The notes under the pieces: model-generated
The model's input: the letters and a program-made list of their open reading frames with translations, nothing else
What the model was told of the DNA's origin: nothing
Databases searched by the model: none
Assembly: GCF_025452095.1 (NCBI RefSeq)
Contig: NZ_CP104877.1
Span: 434,001 to 498,000, forward strand
Direction of reading: 5' to 3'
From: Paenarthrobacter sp. JL.01a
GTDB lineage: Bacteria; Actinomycetota; Actinomycetes; Actinomycetales; Micrococcaceae
DNA: 64,000 bases
Made by a program: the position numbers and the translations under genes
Shown here: positions 37,158 to 45,174 of the stretch, in pieces
Numbering within the stretch: position 1 is the first letter of the stretch
Layout of the letters: each line of letters opens with the position of its first letter

Positions 37158-38375
37158 ATGCTCGATCAAAAAGCTGCCGCCACCGTTACCAGCGGTCCAG
37201 CGTCGGAACGCGTCCTCCCTCCTTACCCGGAGGCGGACCTCATGCACGTGATTGATCTGCTGCCCGAGGGTGAGCGCGAGCGGTATCTGCGCACCAGGGA
37301 CTTCCTGCAGGAGCGGATCCGCGGAGCCAGCATCGAATACTGGAACCGGGAGGAATTTCCCTTTGGGTTGCTCGCTGAAATGGCCGGGTACGGGCTGGGT
37401 GGGCTGCAAACCGACGGCTCTTCCCAGCTGTTCAAGGGCCTGATGTACACCGAGGTGGCCCGGGCCGACGTCTCGCTTTCGGCCTTGGTGGGTATCCACA
37501 ATGAACTCATCGTCGGCATGATCCACGAGCTCGGCTCCCCGGAACAAAAGCGCACCTGGCTGCCCGGCCTGGAGGCGTTCACGCAGCTGGGAGCGTTCGC
37601 GTTGACCGAACCGGACCACGGTTCGGACATCGCGGGAGGACTTTCGACGACGGCGCGGCGCGACGGCGGCGAATGGGTCATCAACGGTGCCAAGCGCTGG
37701 ATAGGGGCCGCCACAATTGCCGACTTCGCCCTGGTGTGGGCCCGGGATCTCTCCGATGGCCACATCAAGGGCTTCATCGTGGAATCCGACCGCCCCGGCT
37801 ACTCCGCCACGAAGATCTCAAACAAGATCGGCCTGCGCATCATGCAGAACGCGGACATCGTCCTGGACGAGGTCCGCATCCCGGCGTCGAACCTGCTGCC
37901 CGGCGCAAGCGAGTTCTCCCGCGCCAATGACCTTCTGCGGGATTCCCGTGCCTGGGTGGGCTGGCAGGCTGCCGGCATCCAGTTGGCTGCCTTTGATATA
38001 GCCCGGGCCTACGCCTTGGAGCGGAAGCAGTTCGGTAAGGAACTCGCGCGGTTCCAGCTGGTGCAGCAGCAGCTCGCCGACATCCTGGGCAACGCCAATG
38101 CGTCCTTGTCGATGATGGTTGAATTGGGGCGCATCCAGCAGGCAGGCAAGCTTGAGATGGTCCAGGCCGCCATGTGCAAGGCCACCACCACCCGCTTGGC
38201 GCGCTCCTCCGTGGCGATGGGCCGCTCCCTCCTTGGGGGAAACGGGATCACCACAGATTATGAGATGGGCAAGCTCTTCGGAGACGCCGAAATCCTCTAC
38301 ACCTATGAGGGCAGCTACGAGATCAATTCGATGATCGTGGCTCGCGCCGTGACGGGAAAGTCGGCGTTCGTCTAA
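37158..38375 (+). CDS. Acyl-CoA dehydrogenase
   Basis: 405 residues with AAGGGG before the ATG. FAD/substrate motifs are GAFALTEPDHGSDIAGG, NGAKRWIGAATIADFALVWAR, ALERKQFGKELARFQLVQQQLADI and LLGGNGITTDYEMGKLFGDAEILYTYEGSYEINSMIVARAVTG. The Glu of the YTYEGSYEIN motif is at the usual catalytic-base position. The pattern is closest to glutaryl-CoA-dehydrogenase-like members. It is divergent from the acyl-CoA synthetase gene, so the two probably act in sequence on the same unknown acid. Its stop overlaps the SDR stop (CTAA). Confidence 0.92.
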   Translation: MLDQKAAATVTSGPASERVLPPYPEADLMHVIDLLPEGERERYLRTRDFLQERIRGASIEYWNREEFPFGLLAEMAGYGLGGLQTDGSSQLFKGLMYTEVARADVSLSALVGIHNELIVGMIHELGSPEQKRTWLPGLEAFTQLGAFALTEPDHGSDIAGGLSTTARRDGGEWVINGAKRWIGAATIADFALVWARDLSDGHIKGFIVESDRPGYSATKISNKIGLRIMQNADIVLDEVRIPASNLLPGASEFSRANDLLRDSRAWVGWQAAGIQLAAFDIARAYALERKQFGKELARFQLVQQQLADILGNANASLSMMVELGRIQQAGKLEMVQAAMCKATTTRLARSSVAMGRSLLGGNGITTDYEMGKLFGDAEILYTYEGSYEINSMIVARAVTGKSAFV

Positions 38376-39205
38376 GAGGTGGGCACGCCGACGGCCCGGC
38401 TGATGACCGCATCGAATTGACGGTCGGTCAGCAGCCCCCGGGCGGCGATGAGCGGCTTGGCTCCGAACCCGACGGCGTACCTTGTCTTCGGCTTCGACGC
38501 CGTCACTGCATTGGCAACGGCATCGGCGACCACCGACGGCGGAGAGTTGCGGTTGGCGTTCGCCTCCGACCTCAGCGACTTGGCAACCGCGTGTGCCTGG
38601 GCGGAATAGGCGCCGTTTCCGGAGGTCTCTTCCACGAAGTCCGCGGCGATCCCGCCCCATTCCGTCGCGATGCCGCCGGGCTCGATGACGACGACGTCGA
38701 TGCCGAAGGGCTTGACCTCCAGTCGAAGGCAGTCGCTCAGTGCTTCGAGGGCGAATTTGGTGCCGTGGTACCAGCCACCCAATGGCGTGTAGATCTTTCC
38801 GCCCATGGACGTGATGTTCACAATGGTCCCCGAGCGTTGGGCGCGCATGTGGGGCAGGGCCAGCTGGGCCAGTCGCATGGCTCCGAAAACGTTCACCTCG
38901 AACTGGCGGCGACCTTCATCGATGTCGACGTCTTCCAAGGCACCGTAGGAGCCGTAGCCGGCGTTGTTCACCAGGACATCGATCCGTCCGGCGTCGGCGA
39001 TGATGTGGTCGATGCCGGCCCGCATGGAGGCGTCATCGGTGACGTCCATGGCCAGCGTACGGTTGCCGTCGGCGGCCAGGCTCTGGAGGCGATCGGTGCG
39101 CCGTGCAGCGCCGTAAACGGTAAAACCCAGGGCTTGGAGTTTTCGGGCGGTAGCTTCCCCGATTCCGGACGAAGCTCCGGTGACGAGCGCGGTTTTGGTG
39201 GTCAT
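38372..39205 (-). CDS. Short-chain dehydrogenase/reductase
   Basis: 277 residues from MTTKTALVTG; an upstream in-frame extension crosses the TetR operator. Classical SDR features: VTGASSGIGEATARKLQ (cofactor loop), LAMDVTDD, NNAGYGSYG, the catalytic Ser in NITSMGGK and YHGTKFALEALSD (Tyr-x3-Lys). Arg after the second beta strand (GAARRTDRL) suggests NADP. The substrate is unknown. It is divergent from a TetR gene with a large shared dyad, so TetR probably represses it. Confidence 0.93.
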   Translation of the reverse strand: MTTKTALVTGASSGIGEATARKLQALGFTVYGAARRTDRLQSLAADGNRTLAMDVTDDASMRAGIDHIIADAGRIDVLVNNAGYGSYGALEDVDIDEGRRQFEVNVFGAMRLAQLALPHMRAQRSGTIVNITSMGGKIYTPLGGWYHGTKFALEALSDCLRLEVKPFGIDVVVIEPGGIATEWGGIAADFVEETSGNGAYSAQAHAVAKSLRSEANANRNSPPSVVADAVANAVTASKPKTRYAVGFGAKPLIAARGLLTDRQFDAVISRAVGVPTS

Positions 39206-39226
39206 GGCTGTTCTCCTGCCGTAAGA

Positions 39227-39263
39227 TGAATCATGGTTCACTTAAATAATGAACCCGCATTCA
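39227..39263. promoter_or_regulatory. 37-bp double dyad between SDR and TetR genes
   Basis: Nested symmetric arms: TGAAT at 39227-39231 pairs with ATTCA at 39259-39263, and GGTTCA at 39235-39240 pairs with TGAACC at 39250-39255, around a 9-bp AT-rich centre. It sits 21 bp from the SDR start and about 35 bp from the TetR start. This fits binding of a TetR dimer pair. Confidence 0.7.
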
Positions 39264-39297
39264 CTTTCGTGCAAGTCGTGGCAGGAGAAATTTTTTG

Positions 39298-39870
39298 GTG
39301 ACTAACCAGCGCCCCATGCGCGCCGATGCGATCCGGAACCGGGCGAAGATCCTTGAAGCGGCCCGGACGGAAATCGCGGAACACGGACCTGACGTGGGGA
39401 TGGAGGTTATCGCAGGTACTGCCGGTGTTGCCGTCGGTACTTTGTACCGGCATTTTCCGACGAAGACAGATCTCGTGGGTGCCGTGCTGGCTGAGTATGT
39501 CGAGCGAATAACTGTTGAGGCTGAGTCGGCCCGGGACCATGCCAGGGAAGGGCGTGGATCTCCTTTGACGGTTTTGGTCTCGTTCCTGCGCGAGGTCATT
39601 CGGATTTCTGCACTGAATGCCGCCGCGAAATCTGCGGCTCCTGCCCTCGGTGCGGCCGCGGACATTGACGAAACACGCGCGGCGGCGGCGTTGTCGGAGC
39701 TCATCGACATGGGCATAGCAGCCGGACAGGTCCGTCGGGATCTCAGCGTCACTGATATCTACATGCTCATTTCGGCGGCGCCCCTGGACCAGCCGGAGCC
39801 TGTACGGGAGCGATGGGCCGCGCTGGTTCTGCCATGCCTTACCGTCGACGCCGCACGATCTTTTCCTTAA
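39298..39870 (+). CDS. TetR family regulator
   Basis: 190 residues from GTG 39298; a TTG at 39295 is equally spaced from the GGAG site at 39284-39287. The helix-turn-helix (about 8-55) is RADAIRNRAKILEAARTEIAEHGPDVGMEVIAGTAGVAVGTLYRHFPTKTDLVGAVL. The C-terminal domain (SAAPALGAAADIDETRAAAALSELIDMGIAAGQVRRDLSVTDIYMLI) fits the SbtR-like group. It is divergent from the SDR gene and flanks a 37-bp dyad, so it probably controls both. Confidence 0.92.
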   Translation: MTNQRPMRADAIRNRAKILEAARTEIAEHGPDVGMEVIAGTAGVAVGTLYRHFPTKTDLVGAVLAEYVERITVEAESARDHAREGRGSPLTVLVSFLREVIRISALNAAAKSAAPALGAAADIDETRAAAALSELIDMGIAAGQVRRDLSVTDIYMLISAAPLDQPEPVRERWAALVLPCLTVDAARSFP

Positions 39871-39952
39871 ATGGCTGAGGGCATCCCCGCGCCGGTAGTG
39901 CGTTGGCGGGAGGATACCCTCAATGGTTGTGCCTGTACCCGAAGGGCCTTCG

Positions 39953-41578
39953 CTAGGAAATTCGGGCCGCAGACAGGGCGGAACCGGATGGCCCTGGTTC
40001 CGAGGGGCTGGGGTCGGCCGGTTCCGCGGTGGCGGACGGAGCCGGTGCTGCAGCGTGTTCGGCGAGCACTCCTGTGTTGTGCCTGATGCGCAGGCGGTAG
40101 AGCAGCGTGCCACCCACCACGACGGCGGCAACAAAGATCACGCCACCCCACTGCAGGTACCACTCGAACGGCGGGACGGAGTTGTAGATCTCCGGCCGTG
40201 GCCACACCAGGTTCAGTGTCATGGCTCCGCCCCAGAGGACCGCAAGGATGTTGATGGGCAGGCCCCACTTGCCAAGGCTGAATCCGGCTTCGGAGCCGTC
40301 GTCCTTCAGGGGCCACTTCTTGAGGAACCGGCGCCGCAGCATCGGTACCGTGACCAGCAGGTAGGAGAGGTAGATCAACACGATGCTGATGCTGGAGAGG
40401 ATGGTGAAGATTGCAGGCTGGGAGATGTTGACGATGAGTGGAATGACAGCGACGACGCCGATGACGATTGCGGCCACCGTGGGGGTTTTCCGGGTGGGGT
40501 GCACTTTGCTGAGCTGGCGGCTGAAAGGAAGGTTGTTGTCCCTCGCCATGGCAAACATCATGCGGATGGCGGCCGCGTGGACGGCCAGGGTGCAGACGAC
40601 GACGGCCACCACGATGCAGGCCAGGAAGGCCTTGCCGAAGGGTCCGCCGAGTACGGAGAGCACGATGTACTGGAGGCCGCCGTCGGCAGCTCCGATTTTG
40701 GGATCGGACAGGTCCGGAGCCGCCAGGATTCCGCCCAGCAGGAGCAGGCCGCCCAGCAGGAAGGATGCTGTCACCGCACGCAGGATCGCCTTGGGAGCTG
40801 TGCGCTTGGGGTCCTTGGTTTCTTCCCCCAGTGAGCTTGCGGTGTCGAACCCGTACATGACGTAACCGGACGCCATGGCGGCGATAAGGAAGACCCCGAA
40901 GAAGCCGAGCGGGTGTCCTTCGCCGAAGCCCGCAGTGTCCAGGAGGACTTCCGGTCCGCGCACTGCGTGCCAGAGGAGGGCGACGATCAGCAGGACGGCG
41001 GCAACGAGTTCCACGAACACGCCCACGCTGTTGATCATGGTCATGAGCTTCACGCCGAACGCGTTGATGAGAGTGGAGATGGCGATCATGATGCTGGCCA
41101 GGATGACGCCGTTGACGGCGAAGTCGTATGGACCAGTTCCATCGCCAACCATTTGGAAGCCGCTCCAAATCTGCGGCAGGGTGATCTGGAGGGCCAGGGC
41201 CACGGAGCCCAGGGCCATGATGGAGGACAGCAGCAACAGCCATCCCGCCAGCCATGCCCACGTTCCCGTGGAGAGTCTCTTGGCCCAGTTGTAGACCGAA
41301 CCGGCCACCGGGTAGCGTCCTGCGAGTTCCGCAAAACACAGCGCGACCATCAGCTGGCCGACAAAGACAATGGGCCAGGACCACGCATACGCAGGGCCGG
41401 CCGTGGAGAAGCCGAAGTAGAACAGTTGAAAAACGCCGGTGAGGATGGAGATGTAGCTGACGCCGGCCGCGAAGCTGGCAAACTTACCGATGCTGCGGTC
41501 GAGGGTTTGGGCATAGCCAAACTCGTCCATTCCGCTCGTATCGCTCTTGCTGGGTCCTGTTTTGCTGGGTTCTGACAT
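39953..41578 (-). CDS. APC superfamily amino acid/amine permease
   Basis: 541 residues from MSEPSKTG with AGGAG five bases upstream. Twelve hydrophobic segments run from VSYISILTGVFQLFYFGF to WGGVIFVAAVVVGGTLLY. The N-terminal APC signature is FAELAGRYPVAGSVYNWAKRLSTGTWAWLAGWLLL, and GYDTASSLGEETKDPKRTAPKAI-type sequence is present. The C-terminal tail is Ala/Pro/Ser-rich. It follows betBA on the same strand and its upstream region carries a copy of the betB control element, so choline, ethanolamine or a related amine is a reasonable cargo; this is inferred. Confidence 0.9.
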   Translation of the reverse strand: MSEPSKTGPSKSDTSGMDEFGYAQTLDRSIGKFASFAAGVSYISILTGVFQLFYFGFSTAGPAYAWSWPIVFVGQLMVALCFAELAGRYPVAGSVYNWAKRLSTGTWAWLAGWLLLLSSIMALGSVALALQITLPQIWSGFQMVGDGTGPYDFAVNGVILASIMIAISTLINAFGVKLMTMINSVGVFVELVAAVLLIVALLWHAVRGPEVLLDTAGFGEGHPLGFFGVFLIAAMASGYVMYGFDTASSLGEETKDPKRTAPKAILRAVTASFLLGGLLLLGGILAAPDLSDPKIGAADGGLQYIVLSVLGGPFGKAFLACIVVAVVVCTLAVHAAAIRMMFAMARDNNLPFSRQLSKVHPTRKTPTVAAIVIGVVAVIPLIVNISQPAIFTILSSISIVLIYLSYLLVTVPMLRRRFLKKWPLKDDGSEAGFSLGKWGLPINILAVLWGGAMTLNLVWPRPEIYNSVPPFEWYLQWGGVIFVAAVVVGGTLLYRLRIRHNTGVLAEHAAAPAPSATAEPADPSPSEPGPSGSALSAARIS

Positions 41579-41643
41579 TCGAACTCCTAACTCAGACATG
41601 CACGAATGGTGATGACTTGCGGCCACCATTGGTCGCAGTCGAA

Positions 41644-41778
41644 TCAAAAGGCCGGGCACCACGGTGTGCCTCCGGCTGTTTCCCCCGTTGATGTTGCGTG
41701 GCTGGCCGGGCGCTCGATGTAGTCGGCGCCCGGGCCAGGTCCGCCAGGCCAGCACCCTGTAGGTGTGGCGTGGGTCAT
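41644..41778 (-). CDS. Small ORF (44 codons) under the duplicated bet element
   Basis: ATG at 41776-41778, stop at 41644-41646, product begins MTHATPTGCW. The start sits at exactly the same distance from the TTGAAC-N4-GTTCAA boxes as the betB start does, and its first codons resemble betB (MTQAT versus MTHAT). The rest is Gly/Pro-rich with no recognisable domain. It may be a leader peptide for the permease or a leftover from duplication of the betB promoter. No independent coding evidence is available. Confidence 0.35.
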   Translation of the reverse strand: MTHATPTGCWPGGPGPGADYIERPASHATSTGETAGGTPWCPAF

Positions 41779-41839
41779 GAAAAGCAGGTTAGTTCAGTTT
41801 GAACAGTCGTTCAAGAGTTTGCATGAACAAATGTTCAAA
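41764..41839. promoter_or_regulatory. bet control element, copy 1 (upstream of permease)
   Basis: Two dyads are present: TTGAACAGTCGTTCAA at 41799-41814 and TGAACAAATGTTCA at 41824-41837, with centres 24 bp apart. By hand count 57 of 76 positions match copy 2 (44996-45071) without gaps. The match includes an extra AGTTCA half-site, the AAGCAG ribosome-site region and the start codon context. Confidence 0.75.
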
Positions 41840-41857
41840 AGATTCCGGTGTTACGAC

Positions 41858-43498
41858 TCAGGCAAGCGACAGGCTGAAGTCCGCATCCGCCGTCGTGGTT
41901 TCTTCCGTACGGCTGGCGCGGATGAGGTCGGCGCAACGCTCACCAATCATCATGACGGTGATGTTCGGGTTGACCGTGACATGCTCCGGCATGACGGACG
42001 CATCGGCGACCCGCAGGCCGGTGACTCCCTTGACCCGCAACTCCGGATCCAAAGGCGACATCTCGTCGTCGTAAGCTCCCAACCTGACTGTTCCCACCGG
42101 GTGGTAGACCGTGTTGTGGGTCTTGCGGATGTACTCCCGCAATTCCTCGTCGGTCTGAGCCTCGACGCCGGGGGAGAGCTCGCGGCCCGTCCACTCGGCC
42201 ATTGCTGGCTGCGCGGCGATCTCGCGGGCTTTGCGGATGCCTGCCACCATGACGCGCATGTCGTGGCCCTCCGGATCCGTGAAGTAGCGCGGGTCCACCA
42301 TGGGCTTGTCGCGGAAGTCCCGGCTGCGCAGGCGCACGGTGCCGCGGGAGCGTGCGTGCGTGACATTCGGGGTGAGACTGAAGCCGTTCTCGGTGGTGGG
42401 GTAGCCGTGCCGGAGCGTGTTCATGTCGAAGGGAACCGAACCGTAGTGCATCATCAGGTCCGGACGGTCCAGTCCGTCCTCGGTGGGCGTGAAGATGCCG
42501 ATCTCCCACCACTGGGTGGAGGACTGGACCATGGGCTGCTTCGCCTCGAACTGCACCACACCCTCAGGGTGGTCCTGCAGGTTCTCACCCACGCCGGGGG
42601 AGTCCACAAGTGCCTCGATGCCATGCTCCGCGAGGTGCGCTGCCGGGCCGATGCCGGAAAGCATAAGCAGCTTCGGCGAATCGATGGCGCCCGTGGAGAG
42701 GATGACCTCGTGGCGGGCGGACAGGCGGTGGGTGCGGCCGAACGCCGAATCGACGACGTCGACGCCGGTGCAGCGCTTGTCGGCGTCGAACACCAGTTGG
42801 CGGGCCCTCAGGCCCGTCAGGAGCGTGAAGTTCGGGCGGTCAACGATGGGGTGGATATAGGACACCGAGCTGGAGGAACGGGTTCCGTCGGCGCGGCGGT
42901 TGATCTGGAAGAAGTTCGCGCCATTGACCACAGTGGTGCCGGTGTTGAACTTCGCCCGCGGAATGCCCGACTGTTCGCAGGCGTCCAGAAGTGCGACGCC
43001 GGCGGGGTCGGCCGGGGGCACGTTCATGAGGTGCACGGGACCCGAGTCTCCGTGGTGAGGAGCGTCCGGTCCGGCGTCCTCGTTCGTCTCAAGGCGCTTG
43101 TACAGCGGCCAGGCGGCATCGGCGTTCCATCCTGCTGCACCGTACTTTGATTCCCACTCGTCGAGGTCCTCACGGGGCGCCCAGAAGGCAATGCAGGAGT
43201 TGTGGCTGGAGCAGCCGCCCATGACTTTTGCCCGGGCGTGGCGCATGAAGGAGTTGCCGTTTTCCTGCGGTTCGATCGGGTAGTCCCAGTCGTAGCCGGA
43301 TTCCAGGAGTTCCATCCAGCGGTCCAACTGCAGGATTTCGGGCAGGTTGCGGTCATCCGGGCCTGCTTCAACGAGCGCGACCGTGGCGTCCGGATCCTCG
43401 CTCAGCCGGGCGGCTACAGCTGCGCCCGCTGACCCGCCGCCGATGACGACGTAGTCGAAGACGCGCTCGCCGAGGTCCTCAATGTTGTCGAAGTGCAT
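41858..43498 (-). CDS. betA: Choline dehydrogenase (GMC oxidoreductase)
   Basis: 546 residues. FAD motif YVVIGGGSAGAAVAARLSEDP (about 16-36), KVMGGCSSHNSCIAFWAPREDLDEW, ILSTGAIDSPKLLMLSGIGP, and the C-terminal active-site His in THNTVYHPVGTVRLGA followed by PNITVMMIGERCADLI. It oxidises choline to betaine aldehyde. It starts directly after the betB stop codon (no gap), so the order is betB-betA in one transcript. Its product feeds betaine to GbcAB encoded at 13.8 kb. Other GMC alcohol oxidases look similar; the betB neighbour supports the call. Confidence 0.92.
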   Translation of the reverse strand: MHFDNIEDLGERVFDYVVIGGGSAGAAVAARLSEDPDATVALVEAGPDDRNLPEILQLDRWMELLESGYDWDYPIEPQENGNSFMRHARAKVMGGCSSHNSCIAFWAPREDLDEWESKYGAAGWNADAAWPLYKRLETNEDAGPDAPHHGDSGPVHLMNVPPADPAGVALLDACEQSGIPRAKFNTGTTVVNGANFFQINRRADGTRSSSSVSYIHPIVDRPNFTLLTGLRARQLVFDADKRCTGVDVVDSAFGRTHRLSARHEVILSTGAIDSPKLLMLSGIGPAAHLAEHGIEALVDSPGVGENLQDHPEGVVQFEAKQPMVQSSTQWWEIGIFTPTEDGLDRPDLMMHYGSVPFDMNTLRHGYPTTENGFSLTPNVTHARSRGTVRLRSRDFRDKPMVDPRYFTDPEGHDMRVMVAGIRKAREIAAQPAMAEWTGRELSPGVEAQTDEELREYIRKTHNTVYHPVGTVRLGAYDDEMSPLDPELRVKGVTGLRVADASVMPEHVTVNPNITVMMIGERCADLIRASRTEETTTADADFSLSLA

Positions 43499-45010
43499 CT
43501 AGTTCTCCTTGCCGCGGTCAGCGAACCAGCCAGTGACCTGGGGGTTGGTGTTCTGGTAGATGTGCTTGGCTTCCTGGTACTCGGCCAGTCCGGTGGGGCC
43601 GAGCTCCCGGCCCACTCCCGATGCGCCGAACCCGCCCCACTCCGCCTGCGGGAGGTAGGGGTGGTAGTCGTTGATCCAGATGGTGCCGTGGCGGAGCCGG
43701 CCCGCCACGCGCTGTGCCTTGCCCGCGTCCTGGGTCCAGACAGCTCCGGCCAGGCCGTAGATGGTGTCGTTCGCAATGGCCACGGCTTCGTCCTCGGTGC
43801 TGAACGTTTCCACCGTCACCACCGGACCGAAGGCCTCGTCGGTGACCACGGACATCCCGCGGGTGACGCGGTCCAGGATGGTCGGCTGGTAGTAGAAGCC
43901 GGCGTCGTACTTTCCGCCTTCAGGTGCCGAACCGCCGGTCCGCAGCCGCGCGCCTTCGGCGATGCCGCGCTGGACGTACTCGTGGACCTTGGCGCGGTGC
44001 TCTGCGGAGATCAGCGGGCCGGTCTCGGCGTCTTCATCGAAGGGGCCGCCCAGGCGGATGGCTTCGGCGCGGCGGACCAGCTCGTCAACGAAGCGCTCGG
44101 CGATGGACTCCTCCACCACGAGGCGGGCGCCTGCCGAGCAGACCTGGCCGGAGTGGAGGAAGGCGCCGTTGAGGGCGTTGTCGACGGCGGCATCGAAGTC
44201 GGCGTCCGCGAAGATGACGTTGGGGTTCTTGCCGCCCAGTTCGAGCGCTACCTTCTTGACCGTGGCGGCGGCGGCCGCGGCGATGCTCTTGCCGGTTTCC
44301 AGGCCACCGGTGAAGGAGACGAGGTCGACGTCGGGATGTTCCGTGAGCGGTGCGCCCACCTTCCGGCCGGGTCCGGTCAGAAGGTTCGCGACGCCGTCGG
44401 GGAGGCCCAGATCCTTCAGCAGCTGCATGGCGAGGATGGCCGTCGAGGGCGTGAGTTCCGCCGGCTTGAGGACGAAGGAGCAACCTGCGGCCAGTGCGGG
44501 GGCGATCTTCCAGGCTGCCTGCAGCAGCGGGTAGTTCCACGGGGTGATGAGCCCGCAAACACCTACGGGTTCGTAGACGATCCGGCTGACGACGTCAGGG
44601 TTTCCGGCGTCGACGACGCGGCCCGGTTGCTGGCCTGCGAGCCTGCCGAAGTATTCGAAGCAGGCGGCGATGTCGTCGATGTCGATCCGGCTTTCGACGA
44701 TGCGCTTGCCGGTGTCGAGGGATTCTGCGCGGGCGAACTTCTCGCGGCGTTCGCGCAGGCCGGCGGCAACCTTGAGCAGGAATGCGCCGCGCTCAGGTGC
44801 CGGCACGGAGGACCATACGCCGGAATCGAAGGCTGCGCGGGCTGCGGCGATGGCGCGTTCTGCGTCGTCGGGGCCGGCCTCGGACACAGTGGCGACCACC
44901 TCGCCGTCGGCGGGGTTGTGGATGTGGCGGACCGTGCCGGACGCGGATGGCTCCCAGGAGCCGTTGATGAAAAGCGTGGCAGCGGAGTCGGAAAATGTGG
45001 CTTGGGTCAT
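43499..45010 (-). CDS. betB: Betaine aldehyde dehydrogenase
   Basis: 503 residues of the ALDH superfamily: GLITPWNYPLLQAAWKIAPALAAGCSFVLKPAELTP, VSFTGGLETGKSIA, ALELGGKNPNVIFADADFDAAVDNAL and the catalytic Cys in FLHSGQVCSAGARLVV. It oxidises betaine aldehyde to glycine betaine with NAD(P). The start ATG lies in the 76-bp control element with two TTGAAC-N4-GTTCAA-type boxes 20-60 bp upstream. It is divergent from a sulfite-oxidase-fold gene. The bet regulator is not evident in this window. Confidence 0.93.
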   Translation of the reverse strand: MTQATFSDSAATLFINGSWEPSASGTVRHIHNPADGEVVATVSEAGPDDAERAIAAARAAFDSGVWSSVPAPERGAFLLKVAAGLRERREKFARAESLDTGKRIVESRIDIDDIAACFEYFGRLAGQQPGRVVDAGNPDVVSRIVYEPVGVCGLITPWNYPLLQAAWKIAPALAAGCSFVLKPAELTPSTAILAMQLLKDLGLPDGVANLLTGPGRKVGAPLTEHPDVDLVSFTGGLETGKSIAAAAAATVKKVALELGGKNPNVIFADADFDAAVDNALNGAFLHSGQVCSAGARLVVEESIAERFVDELVRRAEAIRLGGPFDEDAETGPLISAEHRAKVHEYVQRGIAEGARLRTGGSAPEGGKYDAGFYYQPTILDRVTRGMSVVTDEAFGPVVTVETFSTEDEAVAIANDTIYGLAGAVWTQDAGKAQRVAGRLRHGTIWINDYHPYLPQAEWGGFGASGVGRELGPTGLAEYQEAKHIYQNTNPQVTGWFADRGKEN

Positions 45011-45071
45011 ACGAAGCAGAGTAGTTCATCTTGAACATCTGTTCAAGGAAAATTATGAACAGATGTTCAAA
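44996..45071. promoter_or_regulatory. bet control element, copy 2 (upstream of betB)
   Basis: Dyads TTGAACATCTGTTCAA (45031-45046) and TGAACAGATGTTCA (45056-45069) have centres 24 bp apart, the same spacing as copy 1. An extra AGTTCA half-site lies at 45023-45028. It could also act on the divergent molybdoenzyme gene. Confidence 0.8.
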
Positions 45072-45174
45072 TCTCGGTTTTATGTGGCGGAGGTGTGGCA
45101 CCCATCCCTGCTCCCGGCGGCTCCGAATCATTTGCATGGAAAAGCTTGGATCCCGGACAAGAGGTACCCACAGC

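Noticed and set aside
39940-39952. CGAAGG-G-CCTTCG palindrome just after the permease stop
   Set aside because: The one-base centre cannot form a stable hairpin loop and no T-tract follows, so it is not called a terminator.
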